From Drosophila pseudoobscura (Eukaryota > Arthropoda > Insecta > Diptera > Drosophilidae), in the NCBI RefSeq assembly GCF_009870125.1, contig NC_046680.1, positions 7,378,001 to 7,442,000 of the forward strand: a DNA stretch of 64,000 bases. The letters are read 5' to 3'. The translations under genes were made by a program, and so were the position numbers. Below the pieces are notes generated by a model. It saw only the letters and a program-made list of their open reading frames with translations. It did no database searches and had not been told where the DNA came from. Numbering within the stretch: the first letter of the stretch is position 1; each line of letters starts with the position of its first letter. Positions 1 to 9,964 of the stretch are shown here, piece by piece.

Positions 1-113
1 GAAGTGCAGGACATCTGTGATTGACCATGGATGTGCCGTGATTCGCTCTAACTCATGTGCTTTGATCTATTCTTATTCCGACCATTCTCTAACTAACCAA
101 AAACGAAATGCAG
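1..113 (+). other. Intron of the gene entering from the left
   Basis: No coding signal is visible here. The stretch ends in an acceptor-like 'atgcag' at 108-113, in front of a 30-bp exon, so I read it as intron of the plus-strand gene that continues to the right. The upstream part of that gene lies outside the window. Confidence 0.4.
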
Positions 114-820
114 TCGAAAGTGCACGACTACGAGTATCTCCAGGTAATGCAGACACCACGACACCACAGACTGATTCCAAATTCAATCAAAGCTTGCCTC
201 CATGACACTCTCCAAATGCAACTAAAGCGGCTGCTATGTATCCTCCACTAAAGCCTCTATCTGCTTGTCCACAGGTCACACTGGAGGAGCAAATGATTTG
301 CGGCACTTTGCAAACACTCAACGAGGAGGCGTACGAGGACGTGGCCAGCAGTGAGCGACCCAGTCCCACAGGTGAGATGTTAGCTACAGCCTCACAACTG
401 CAATTGGCACCCATACGCGAGTCCTCCGAGTTCGGCTCGCCTTCCGACGAGCTGAAGCTGACTAGCATCCTGCAGCACCATGCCAAGACTCAGAACAACA
501 ACAACAAGCACGCGGTGCCGGGCTCGTACTTGCATGCCGATTACAATCGCAGCGCCAGCTCCCATTCCCTACAGAGTCTGGGCGCTGGTGGTGGCAATGG
601 GGGCAACGGGAACGGTAACGACTATTGCGGTAGCACCTTCGATCTTATGCATGTAGAATCTGTCGGTGGCGGTATCTATGAGATGCATCGTGCTGCGGCA
701 CGACAAATCTCGATTAGCAGCGAGCGACTAACCGAACCCAGCTCTCTGCCCCTGCCCCTGGTGGTGGTCATACCCAATGGCTCCTCGGGGGAGCAGCACT
801 ACGACGACACAAAGCTGTGA
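114..820 (+). CDS. Unrecognised protein, C-terminal part, ending A (partial gene)
   Basis: The 3' part of a plus-strand gene whose 5' part lies outside the window; I do not recognise the family. A 30-bp exon (114-143, SKVHDYEYLQ, phase 0) ends at a GTAATG donor. It joins an exon that opens at 275 after 'gtccacag' and starts VTLEEQMICGTLQTLNEEAY. Read straight through, that exon runs to a TGA at 818-820. The tail is acidic and then low complexity: an Asn-rich run, a Gly/Asn-rich run and Ser-rich patches, with no membrane segment or fold that I can name. Its charged, disordered character would suit a cytoplasmic tail of a larger protein, but that is inference. A second donor inside this exon (G|GTGAGA after base 371, phase 1) gives ending B. 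The 30-bp exon is the least certain part. Confidence 0.6.
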
Positions 821-1371
821 GATGTCCAGTCTTTCCCGTCGTCTGAAACTGAAACTATGTAAAGTGCATGTGAAGTATTACGGGAACTGGGATTGCGGGC
901 TTTCTAACTTAACCTATAGTCTGACAATGGGCAAAACCATTTTAAAATTGGACCAATTGTCAATGAATCCTGTAAGAAACCAAAGCAGACCAAACCAAAA
1001 ACCAAAACATATATCATCTGGAACATTCTTTTATGCCTTGTTTGATTTACTTTTACTTTGGCTTGGCTTCGATCTGGACAGTATTATCGTATTATCTATC
1101 TATATCTATCTAAAGTACTAAAATTTGAGTTGTGCGACGATTACTAATTCATTCCAATTGTTATATTCGAAAGACGATTAGTTTAGTTTGATTAATTATT
1201 GGCCACAAGACATTTAAAATTGTGAACAACCAACCCTCCACCCACACACCACACACCACACATGGCAAGAACTCCAGTCTAACATAAAACATGAACATCT
1301 AACAACTAACCCTAACTAAGCCTACCCTCACGGAGACACCCCTTCCCCACCCAAGAAGAAAGTATCAATCA

Positions 1372-1377
1372 AATAAA
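1372..1377 (+). other. Poly(A) signal for ending A
   Basis: A canonical AATAAA lies about 550 bp after the stop of ending A and before the exons of ending B. This suits a shorter transcript that ends here by reading through the donor at 371/372. The 550-bp 3' UTR before it is AT-rich and holds no other supported feature. Confidence 0.45.
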
Positions 1378-1664
1378 TGATAAACTTATGAACAACTCTC
1401 TACCACTTGCATTTTATTCAGCTTTACCCATTCTCTCCGTAACTGTGTGTTTGTTTATTTATCGCCCTTTTAACCTCTTTGTTCAGTTTGATGTTCGATG
1501 TTAAAAATAAGAACTATTTGTTGGTGTGCTGGTGAACCCATTGGGTGGCTCTGCAGCTGCCACAGCGTGTGGCAGTGGTTCCCTAATACCCTGATAAACC
1601 ATCCGTACCTTACCCTGTCCATATGATCTTTTAGAGCATGACACACCCACTGGTTGTGGGCCAG

Positions 1665-2177
1665 CAATGACGACTGCATTGCTTACCTCAGCCTCGGCCA
1701 TGTACACGCATCAGCAGCAGCAGCAGGCGCAGCCTTCGGGTCGCGATTCTATACTGAAGCAGCAGGGGAGTGTCAAGGGCGACAAGCGGGTATCGATTCA
1801 ACAAACATCGAGCAGTAATAATAACAACAACAACAACAATAATGCCAAGTCAGCAACGAATGTGGAATATATCTCCGAAGGAGCAGGAAGCAAAGTGCGA
1901 CTAACCGCAAGGCCGCCAGCAGGTAAAGATTGATTGATCGATTAAATATAAGTTTTTCCCAAAATAATCTGCTTAATGTTGTATTTAAGGACCCCGGCCA
2001 GCCTCGCTGATCATCACCAGGTCCGATTCCAACTCACAGTTCCAGCTGCTACGCTCCTCCTCAGTGGACTATGACGACGTGGAGGCCCAAGAGCACCGGA
2101 CTACGATCCGGACGACACTGCTGGAGCAACAGGAGGAGGATGAAGCGGCACCGTTCGTGTTTACAGCGCGCAAATGA
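1665..2177 (+). CDS. Alternative C-terminal exons, ending B, of the same gene
   Basis: Two exons (1665-1922 and 1990-2177) separated by a 67-bp GT-AG intron. The first follows 'gtgggccag' and encodes a Gln-rich, Ser-rich segment with nine consecutive Asn. The second ends at TGA 2175-2177 with the acidic tail EEDEAAPFVFTARK. Both introns (372-1664 and 1923-1989) are phase 1, so the exons join in frame to the donor after base 371, replacing the Gly/Asn-rich ending A. The polypyrimidine tract before 1665 is weak, so that exact acceptor is tentative; the 1923-1989 intron is well formed. I cannot name the protein. The ~360 bp after the stop is AT-rich 3' sequence. Confidence 0.55.
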
Positions 2178-2541
2178 TACAATCTGATAACCAGATGGCA
2201 GCCAAGCTTATTTACACAATTTAGATATAGGGCCAGTCTTAAATAAGCTAACTAACTAGCTAATTACTGAAAGAGTTTGCAGCTGGAACTCGAGAGTTGT
2301 GGTTCCCCAAAATAGAATGTACTCTAGCAAAAGACAATTGTTTGCATTAGTTCTTGTTATATTTGTGTGTTTATGTGTATTTATTAATTGTAAACTGATG
2401 GAAGAGTAGGATAAATGTGTAATGAGAATCTGCATATGGAATACATAAAGTGCTACAGTGTTATATATTTTTTGGTTTCTATATGTACGAACTACGAATT
2501 ATACAAACAATGAAAAGAGAATCAATATACATAGTGTTTTT

Positions 2542-4554
2542 TCATTTTTGTGATCGAAACTCGCGCCTGTTAACCAGAGCAGGTAGAAGGGCTTGGTAGA
2601 GTCTGAAGGCATGCGCGGGGCTTGGCAGTGTTCGGCAGAGCTCTTGCAGAGAAAACATCACATTCGTTTGGGGCGTCGTCAAAAAGGTCATGTCGAAGTC
2701 CGGTTCCTGCCAGAAGGCACCTCTCAGCTGTCCCTCCAATTTTGCCTGAGTGCCGACGCTGTGCGTGTGGGGCCTGAAGTCCGTTTGGGTCGAGGCATTC
2801 ATGTAAAGGGCCGCAGAATCGAATTCCTCAGGTTCAGAAAATGGCGAATTGAAAAGCTGTTCCTGTTTTAGTTTCAGTATGCGCTGGTTTGGCTGTGCCT
2901 TGAGCTGAGCCTGTTTTAGATGATCCACATCGTAGGCCAGTATCCGGAGCAGATCCCTGGTGCTATCGGGCAACGCTTCCAGCCCCCATTTAGCCAAATC
3001 AATCCTGGTTCCCGGCGCCGAATTGAACTCATAAACCACATTGTAGTTGTTGCATATCGGCGAGGGATTCTCGAAGGCTTCTTTACTCATGAAGGACTCG
3101 CTCTTAGGCACTTTGTGTATAGTGTCCACCATAAGGAACTCCTCCTCCTGATCCTCCAATTTTTTCCGCTCGAACAGTTCGAGCACTTGCTTGGCCCGAC
3201 TCTCGGCTAAGTCGCCCTTTTCTCGTTTTGTCAGCTTTTGTGGTGATGGCTCTGGATTGGCCGCCTCCGCAACGGCCTCATTCTGCTCCTGCTGGCACAA
3301 CTTCTCGAGATTTACGACTTTGATGTGTCTCTCGTCGTCTCGAACATAAATCCACTCAAGCTCCGAATCGGAATCCACCGCGGGCGTCGACTCCTGTTTT
3401 ATTGTGGCGACGCGCGGCAGGCCATTTAATGTTACTCTCACCCTGGGATCACGCTTGCCTTCGACTTCAGTTTGATTATCTTCGCGTAGACGTTTAATAT
3501 CTATTTGCTTATGCTCCTGATGGCGTCTTTTTTCGCTTTGATAATCCTCGCGTAGTCGTTTACTTTCCCTTTCATTATCCTCATAGTGGCGTCCACTGTG
3601 ATTATCCTCGCGTGGACGCTTGTCCCTTGGTTTATCCTCGTGTCGATGTCTGTTATACGTATGACTGTCGTCGTGGTGGCGTCTATCGTCTCTTGGATTG
3701 TGTTCGTGATGGCGTCTATCGTCCCTTGGATTGTGTTCGTGGTGGCGTCTCCTGTCCCGTTGATGCTCTTCGCTTATGCGTTTATTGTCCCGTGAGGTGC
3801 GCTTGTTTTCCTTTTGATTATCATCGACCGGACTGTTACTTTGAGTCCGTTTTTCAGCAACACTTTCCTCAGATTTACCCCTCCTGTGCTTTCGCTTCTT
3901 CTTCTTACGCTTATCTGACTCCTCTTTGAACTGATCCAACTCTTCCAACGCCTTCTGAGTCGCTTCGCGGCACGCTTCAAGTTCTTCCAGGTTGTCCGTT
4001 GAGTCTGGCGTAGCTGGTTGGGGCGGTTCCAAGTCCATGTTGTTAATTTCCTCCCTGTTGCTGAAACCACTTGGAATGTCCGACAAGCCATATTCGTCTA
4101 ACTCCAATTTATGAATTATACCGCTTTCGCGGAGACCATCGAATAGTTCGTCGATTATTGCTGCAACAGTAGCAGCATCGCTTTCAGCAGCTGTCGGTTC
4201 TGTATTGACAACTGGAACCTCAGGCTCAGCCATGACAACGGGAGCCTCAGGCTGTGCCTTGACAAGAGGCTCCTCCGGCTCTTCGGTGGCATTAGTTGGA
4301 CTATTTGGTTTTGTCAGTTCACTTCGCGGAGTACGAGGAAAAGATCGGATCTCGACATCGTCGTTGTCGCTTTCCCATCCATGGCCACTGAAACCGGTCG
4401 AGAAATCAGTGGTGTTCGGAGAATGAGGGATTCCAACTGTGCGTAGCGGCGTCTCGTCGTTCTCTTCGAGTCGCCGTAGCGGCGTGGTCTCGTTCTCGCC
4501 GAGTTTGGCATTATCTTCTGCTTTTATTTCAACTTTTACCTCAGTTTCGTTCAT
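2542..4554 (-). CDS. Panx: Panoramix-like piRNA silencing adaptor
   Basis: A single-exon 670-residue protein on the minus strand. Panx links nuclear Piwi-piRNA complexes to heterochromatin machinery together with Nxf2, Nxt1 and the LC8 dimer Ctp. Evidence for the call: an acidic disordered N-terminus; a very charged Arg/His/Asp/Glu middle (about residues 230-355) with repeated RRHHEHNPRDD units; a helical stretch with ESRAKQVLELFERKK; and two LC8-type TQT motifs, NASTQTD at 586-592 and SVGTQA about ten residues later. Sumoylation-type sites (psi-K-x-E) are visible as VKVE and IKAE at the N-terminus, IKQE at 385-388 and LKQE further on. The known D. melanogaster protein is, from memory, about 540 residues, so this copy is longer, mainly in the disordered half. 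The identity rests on architecture and motifs recalled from the literature, not on an alignment. The start ATG is the first in the frame. Confidence 0.65.
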   Translation of the reverse strand: MNETEVKVEIKAEDNAKLGENETTPLRRLEENDETPLRTVGIPHSPNTTDFSTGFSGHGWESDNDDVEIRSFPRTPRSELTKPNSPTNATEEPEEPLVKAQPEAPVVMAEPEVPVVNTEPTAAESDAATVAAIIDELFDGLRESGIIHKLELDEYGLSDIPSGFSNREEINNMDLEPPQPATPDSTDNLEELEACREATQKALEELDQFKEESDKRKKKKRKHRRGKSEESVAEKRTQSNSPVDDNQKENKRTSRDNKRISEEHQRDRRRHHEHNPRDDRRHHEHNPRDDRRHHDDSHTYNRHRHEDKPRDKRPREDNHSGRHYEDNERESKRLREDYQSEKRRHQEHKQIDIKRLREDNQTEVEGKRDPRVRVTLNGLPRVATIKQESTPAVDSDSELEWIYVRDDERHIKVVNLEKLCQQEQNEAVAEAANPEPSPQKLTKREKGDLAESRAKQVLELFERKKLEDQEEEFLMVDTIHKVPKSESFMSKEAFENPSPICNNYNVVYEFNSAPGTRIDLAKWGLEALPDSTRDLLRILAYDVDHLKQAQLKAQPNQRILKLKQEQLFNSPFSEPEEFDSAALYMNASTQTDFRPHTHSVGTQAKLEGQLRGAFWQEPDFDMTFLTTPQTNVMFSLQELCRTLPSPAHAFRLYQALLPALVNRREFRSQK

Positions 4555-4917
4555 ATTTCTACAAAATTTTGAATCACATCACAGAAAAGACGGTCAGACT
4601 TCTTTCCAATCCTCAGAAATATACCAAAATATACCGTCTCATTTTAAAAGTCGTAAATATACCGATGAAAAAACGAACTTAGCCCTCTTAAGCCCCCTCT
4701 TTTTAAAACAGTTCAACGACTTGAGTTAAATGGCGGAAAATATTACTGATATGATTCCTCTGAGCTACAAAATAACACCCCGATATTTTTCAGCTGAACT
4801 GCGCTAAAAAAATTCAATTTTCAATATTTTCGGTGGAATATTAAAATACCCCCTTGGTCTACAATAGGTTAATGGTTCTCCGTCAAGGATTGGAGAATAT
4901 TATTAGCTAGATAGAAC
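4555..4917. other. Panx upstream region
   Basis: AT-rich sequence between the Panx start and the left arm of the inverted duplication. I see no reading frame worth calling. The Panx promoter must lie here or inside the inverted arm itself, only about 360 bp away. Confidence 0.4.
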
Positions 4918-5357
4918 CACTAACTATACAGTATATAAATGTGCCAGTTCATACAACGAAAGTGTCACACACCGGCTTGCGCTATCCGTACCCCAGAGTG
5001 ACGTTATCATGAGAGAGAGAGCGCAGAGAGAACATCTTTGCATGTGTTAGTACACACGCAATATGTTTCGACAAAAATATGTGATTGTATGTTTTTTCAG
5101 ATTTTTTGAACTCTCTCAGGTCTGATCTGTTTTGCCACCAGCATGTTTTAGTGTATGGGTGCACATGCATTCTCACGTACTTTGCGTGTGTGTGTTTAGT
5201 ATTGCTGGCCGCTAGAACTGAAATTTGAGTTTGGTTCTTGTTTCGGGTCTTTTGATGGACTGACCTACCGCCACAAAATAAATGAAGAAAGGGAAGGGGG
5301 TGGGTATGGTACACTAGGGCGCGGGAAATGAAATAAAAGCTGTTATTTGTTTGATTT
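4918..5357 (+). repeat. Left arm of a ~440-bp inverted duplication
   Basis: Read on the reverse strand, this segment recurs at 12390-12833 with few differences; I judge identity above 90 percent by eye. Landmarks shared by both arms are the outer edge ctaac-y-atacagtatata, a GA-rich block (gagagagagagcgc), the stretch around ggtctgatctgttttgccacc, and the inner edge aaagctgttatttgtttg. The sequences diverge abruptly beyond both edges. No terminal inverted repeat, target duplication or coding frame is evident within the arm. Confidence 0.85.
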
Positions 5358-5770
5358 ATACCACAAAATATAAAATATTAAAATAATATATTTACACATT
5401 TATTTCCTTATTTCAAACAGTATTATTATAAATTATAAAAATTATGCAAACGCCGTCGCTTATTGACGTCTAAATAATATTGTTTATAAGCTTTTTTTAG
5501 CAGGTGGTACCTATTTGTTATTATAAAGTATTGATATGTATATGTTGGCTTTTAAATTTAGCTGATAAATGCAAGAGGTATTCCTATTTAATTTCTCCTC
5601 TTTTAGAGTTGACAAAAACGAATATGTATGTGTACACACATACATATGTACATATGTATATATGTACGTATGCACTTACATATGTGAATTTATGTATGTA
5701 TGTTGTTGTCAGTCTCTTGGATATTCTTCACTGTTTTAATTAATTAATTTTTTGTTGCCATTTTAGCTTT
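5358..5770. other. AT-rich spacer inside the repeat island
   Basis: AT-rich sequence with runs of tacatatgta-type dinucleotide-like repeats around 5620-5705. No gene or recognised element is visible. Confidence 0.5.
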
Positions 5771-6889
5771 TTATACCCGATACTCAAAATGAGTATTGGG
5801 GTATATTAGATTTGTGGTAAAAGTGGATGTGTGTAACGTCCAGAAGGAATCGTTTCCGACCCCATAAAGTATATATATTCTTGATCAGCATCAATAGCCG
5901 AGTCGATTGAGCCATGTCTGTCTGTCCGTCTGTCCGTCCGTCCGTCTGTCCGTCTGTCCGTCTGTCCGTCCCCTTCAGCGCCTAATGCTCAAAGACTATA
6001 AGAGCTAGAGCAACGATGTTTTGGATCCAGACTTCTGTGATATGTCACTGCTCCAAAAATATTTCAAAACTTTGCCCCGCCCACTTCCGCCCCCACAAAG
6101 GGCGAAAATCTGTGGCATCCACAATTTCGACGATACGAGAAAACTAAAAACGCAGAATCGTAGAAGTTTACTATATCTTCTAGAGTGCAAAATCTGAACC
6201 AGATCGTATAATTATTACAGCCAGAATCACGAAAACAATATCACTCTTTCTCGCTCTGTCTCACTCTAACACACAGGTTTCATGGTCGGTTTTGCCAATT
6301 GCAAAATATGAGTTCAAGGATCTCAGAACCTATAAAAGCCAGAGCAACCAAATTTGGTATCCACACTCCTGTGATATCGGACCTTGACCGTTTCCTGTCC
6401 AAATTTCGCCACACCCCCTTCCGCCCCCGCAAAGGACGAAAATCTGAGGCAACCACAAATCTCAAAGACTATTAAGGCTAGAGTAACCAAATTTGGTACA
6501 CACACTCCTTTAAGATGTCACTATAAAACGTATATCTCAAAATTTTGTCCCACCCCCATCCGCCCCCACAAAGGACGAAAATCTGTTGCATCCACAATAT
6601 TGCAAATTTGAGAAAACTAAAAACGCAGAATCATAGATAATGACCATATCTATCAGATTGGTGAATCTGGATCAGATCAGATCATTTTTATAGCCAAAAG
6701 GAACAAATCAATTTGCAGTGGCTACGCAGCGCGTAGCTCAGACTGATTTTCTGTCTCTCTCGCACGCACTCTTTGTCGTGTCGTTTAATATTAGCGGCGT
6801 CTGCCAGAGGAGAGCCATACTGACTTAGTATCGGGTATAACCGTAGAGTTGCGGTGTCCGCAGCAACTCACAACGTTCCCCCTCGTTTT
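5771..6889 (+). mobile_element. DINE-1/mini-me (Helentron-type) element, copy 1
   Basis: A non-autonomous repeat that opens with ttatacccgatactc followed by its near-perfect complement (gagtattggggtat), forming a hairpin. A TA-rich tract and the conserved core ttgatcagcatcaatagccg lead into a (GTCY)n tract at about 5921-5970. The interior holds three degenerate units of ~200 bp, each with a 'ccgcccc(c/g)caaagg(a/g)cgaaaatctg' block. Near the right end gtatcgggtataa mirrors the left terminus, followed by a second hairpin (agttgcgg-tgt-ccgcagcaact) and ccccctcgtttt. This terminal layout and the microsatellite core are those described for DINE-1/mini-me elements of Drosophila. The reading frames inside come from the shared repeat units and are not genes. 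Confidence 0.75.
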
Positions 6890-6906
6890 AAGCTAGATTT
6901 TGTTTA

Positions 6907-8056
6907 TTATACCCGATACTCAAAATGAGTATTGGGGTATATTAGATTTGTGGTGAAAGTAGATGTGTGTAACGTCCAGAAGGAATCGTTTCCGACCCCA
7001 TAAAGTATATATATTCTTGATCAGCATCAATAGCCGAGTCGATTGAGCCATGTCTGTCTGTCCGTCTGTCCGTCCGTCCGTCTGTCCGTCTGTCCGTCCG
7101 TCCGTCTGTCCGTCTGTCCGTCTGTCCGTCCCCTTCAGCGCCTAATGCTCAAAGACTATAAGAGCTAGAGCAACAATGTTTTGGATCCAGACTTCTGTGA
7201 TATGTCACTGCTCCAAAAATATTTCAAGACTTTGCCCCGCCCACTTCCGCCCCCACAAAGGGCGAAAATCTGTGGCATCCACAATTTTGACGATACGAGA
7301 AAACTAAAAACGCAGAATCGTAGAGAATTACCATATCTTTTAGACTGCAGAATCTGAACTGGATCGTATTATTATTATAGCCAGCATCAAGAAAACAATT
7401 TCACTCTTTCTCGCTCTGTCTCACTCTAACACACAGGTTTCATGGTCGGTTTTGCCAATTCCAAAATATGAGTTCAAGGATCTCAGAACCCATAAGAGCT
7501 AGAGCAACCAAATTTGGTATCCACACTCCTGTGATATCGGACCTTGACCGTTTCGTGTCCAAATTTCTCCACACCCCCTTCCGCCCCCGCAAAGGACGAA
7601 AATCTGGGGCAACCACAAATCTCAGAGACTATTAAGGCTAGAGTAACCAAATTTCGTACACACACTCCTTTAAGATGTCACTATAAAACGTATATCTCAG
7701 AATTTCGCCCCACCCCCATCCGCCCCCACAAAGGACGAAAATCTGTGCCATCCACAATATTGCAGATTTGAGAAAACTAAAAACGCAGAATCATAGAGAA
7801 TGACCATATCTATCCGGTTGCTGAATTTGGATCAGATCAGGTCATTTTTATAGCTAAAAGGAACAAACCAATTTTCACTGGCTATGCAGCGCCTGACGTC
7901 ACGCTCAGACTGATTTTTTGTCTCTCTCGCACACACTCTTTGTCGTGTCGCTTAATATGAGCGCCATCTGCCGGAGGAGAGCCATACTGACTTAGTATCG
8001 GGTATAACTGTAGAGTTGCGGTGTCCGCAGCAACTCACAACGTTCCCCCTCGTTTT
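6907..8056 (+). mobile_element. DINE-1/mini-me element, copy 2 (tandem to copy 1)
   Basis: A second copy in the same orientation, starting only about 17 bp after copy 1 ends, with the same terminal hairpins, core and three internal units. The (GTCY)n tract is longer here (about 7050-7130) and there is a small insertion relative to copy 1 near the right end (cctgacgtcacgctc). By eye the copies differ at a few percent of sites, so they are separate but recent copies. Confidence 0.75.
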
Positions 8057-8189
8057 TAAATCGAATAGCTTGAAAAGTATTTGCATTGCTTACAGCGAGA
8101 TATCTAGCTTATTTCAAATTTCTTTTAGCTTATTTTAACTTAAAAAAATTTAGTACAAAACCATTTTTGTTTCTGATTTGATTGTAATA

Positions 8190-8353
8190 TTTTTTAATTT
8201 GTATCGATAAATCGGACAAAAATCATATATGTTGTTCGTATTTTGGTATATCGTCCAATTTTGTGTATAAATGTAAGGTAATTATTACCTTATAATTACT
8301 GATAAGTTTCAATCACACTTCAGTATTGTACATGTTTGCACATTTACATACAA
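8190..8353 (+). mobile_element. Left remnant of an older hAT copy
   Basis: Matches the first ~150 bp after the 5' end of the intact hAT element at 13134-13830; shared blocks include aatcggacaaaa, gttgttcgtatt, ggtatatc and caattttgtgtat, and gtttgcacat near the break. The terminal CAGTGCTGCCA is not recognisable. The match stops where DINE-1 copy 3 begins and resumes on its far side at 9473. Confidence 0.6.
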
Positions 8354-9472
8354 AAAACGAGGGGGAACGTTGTGAGTTGCTGCGGACACCGCAACTCTAC
8401 GGTTATACCCGATACTAAGTCAGTATGGCTCTCCTCCGGCAGACGCCGCTAATATTAAACGACACGACAAAGAGTGCGTGCGAGAGAGACAGAAAATCAG
8501 TCTGAGCGTGACGTCGGGCGCTGCGTAGCCACTGCAAATTGATTTGTTCCTTTTGGCTATAAAAATGATCTGATCTGATCCAGATTCAGCAATCTAATAG
8601 ATATGGTCATTATCTATGATTCTGCGTTTTTAGTTTTCTCAAATCTTCAATATTGTGGATGCAACAGATTTTCGTCCTTTGTGGGGGCGGATGGGGGTGG
8701 GGCGAAATTCTGAGATATACGTTTTATAGTGACATCTTAAAGGAGTGTGTGCACCAAATTTGGTTACTCTAGCCTTAATAGTCTCTGAGATTTGTGGTTG
8801 CCTCAGATTTTCGTCCTTTGCGGGGGCGGAAGGGGGTGTGGCGAAATTTGGACAGGAAACGGTCAAGGTCCGATATCACAGGAGTGTGGATACCAAATTT
8901 GGTTGCTCTGGCTTTTATAGGTTCTGAGATCCTTGAACTCATATTTTGCAATTGGCAAAACCGACCATGAAACCTGTGTGTTAGAGTGAGACAGAGCGAG
9001 AAAGAGTGAAATTGTTTTCGTGATTCTGGCTGTAATAATTATACGATCTGGTTCAGATTTTGCACTCTAGAAGATATAGTCATCTTCTACGATTCTGCGT
9101 TTTTAGTTTTCTCGTATCGTCGAAATTGTGGATGCCACAGATTTTCGCCCTTTGTGGGGGCGGAAGTGGGCGGGGCAAATTTTTGAAATATTTTTGGAGC
9201 AGTGACATATTACAGAAGTCTGGATCCAAAACATCGTTGCTCTAGCTCTTATAGTCTTTGAGCATTAGGCGCTGAAGGGGACGGACAGACGGACAGACGG
9301 ACGGACGGACGGACGGACAGACAGACAGGGCTCAATCGACTCGGCTATTGATGCTGATCAAGAATATATATACTTTATAGGGTCGGAAACGAATCCTTCT
9401 GGACGTTACACACATCCACTTTTACCACAAATCTAATATACCCCAATACTCATTTTGAGTATCGGGTATAAT
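8354..9472 (-). mobile_element. DINE-1/mini-me element, copy 3 (inverted, inside a hAT copy)
   Basis: The same element as copies 1 and 2 but on the opposite strand: it begins with aacgagggggaacg and ends with gtatcgggtataa. The (GTCY)n tract appears as ggac/ggacag repeats at about 9278-9328. The flanks (8190-8353 and 9473-9844) are the two parts of one hAT-related repeat, so this copy inserted after that hAT copy. Confidence 0.75.
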
Positions 9473-9844
9473 AAGCAATTTGCCAACTGACCCCACAAAA
9501 GCGTTCTGCTGTTTTTGTAAGCAACAATAGAAGCCAAGTTGAAATTACGGCAGCATGCTGTCGTCCAGCATGCTTGCGTCCAATGTAAGCATGGCACAAG
9601 CTAACAAAATACCTTTTGTTAGAAAGTCTTCAAAATCAGAGGAGCAAATGCCTGCATTTTGTTTGTACATTGCTGAGCACTCGGCCATGGCATAATGAAA
9701 TGGATAAAATCATGTAATTACATTAATAAAAAATGCAATTATCCCATATTTTGATGTGTTTTATGGTTAGTGTAGTTGTAAGCTTATTCTAGCTTTTTTC
9801 TCTTCAATCTAGCTTATGGTGACTCTCAAAATCTGGCAGCACTG
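9473..9844 (+). mobile_element. Right remnant of the older hAT copy
   Basis: Parallels 13310-13830. It keeps the zinc-finger-coding block in degenerate form (FCCFCKQQ followed by a stop), the block attgcgtccaatg-aagcatggcacaa (here ttgcgtccaatgtaagc), and the right terminus, ending aaatctggcagcactg at 9844 as in the intact copy. About 45 bp present in the intact copy just before gccaactgacccc is missing here. Confidence 0.65.
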
Positions 9845-9964
9845 GTACCCAGTGTGCCCGCAGCGCAACACCAACGGTCACATTACAAGCTGAATTTTGT
9901 ATATAAAGCAACGACGCCAGAGCCACAATCGGCCCGCCATCGGCCCAACATATCCGCCTCGAAT

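Noticed and set aside
5771-9472. Conserved ~75- and ~60-codon frames in all three DINE-1 copies (for example MTVSCPNFATPPSAPAKDEN)
   Set aside because: They arise from the shared internal repeat units, exist on both strands, lack start context and contain no recognisable domain. They are repeat sequence, not genes.
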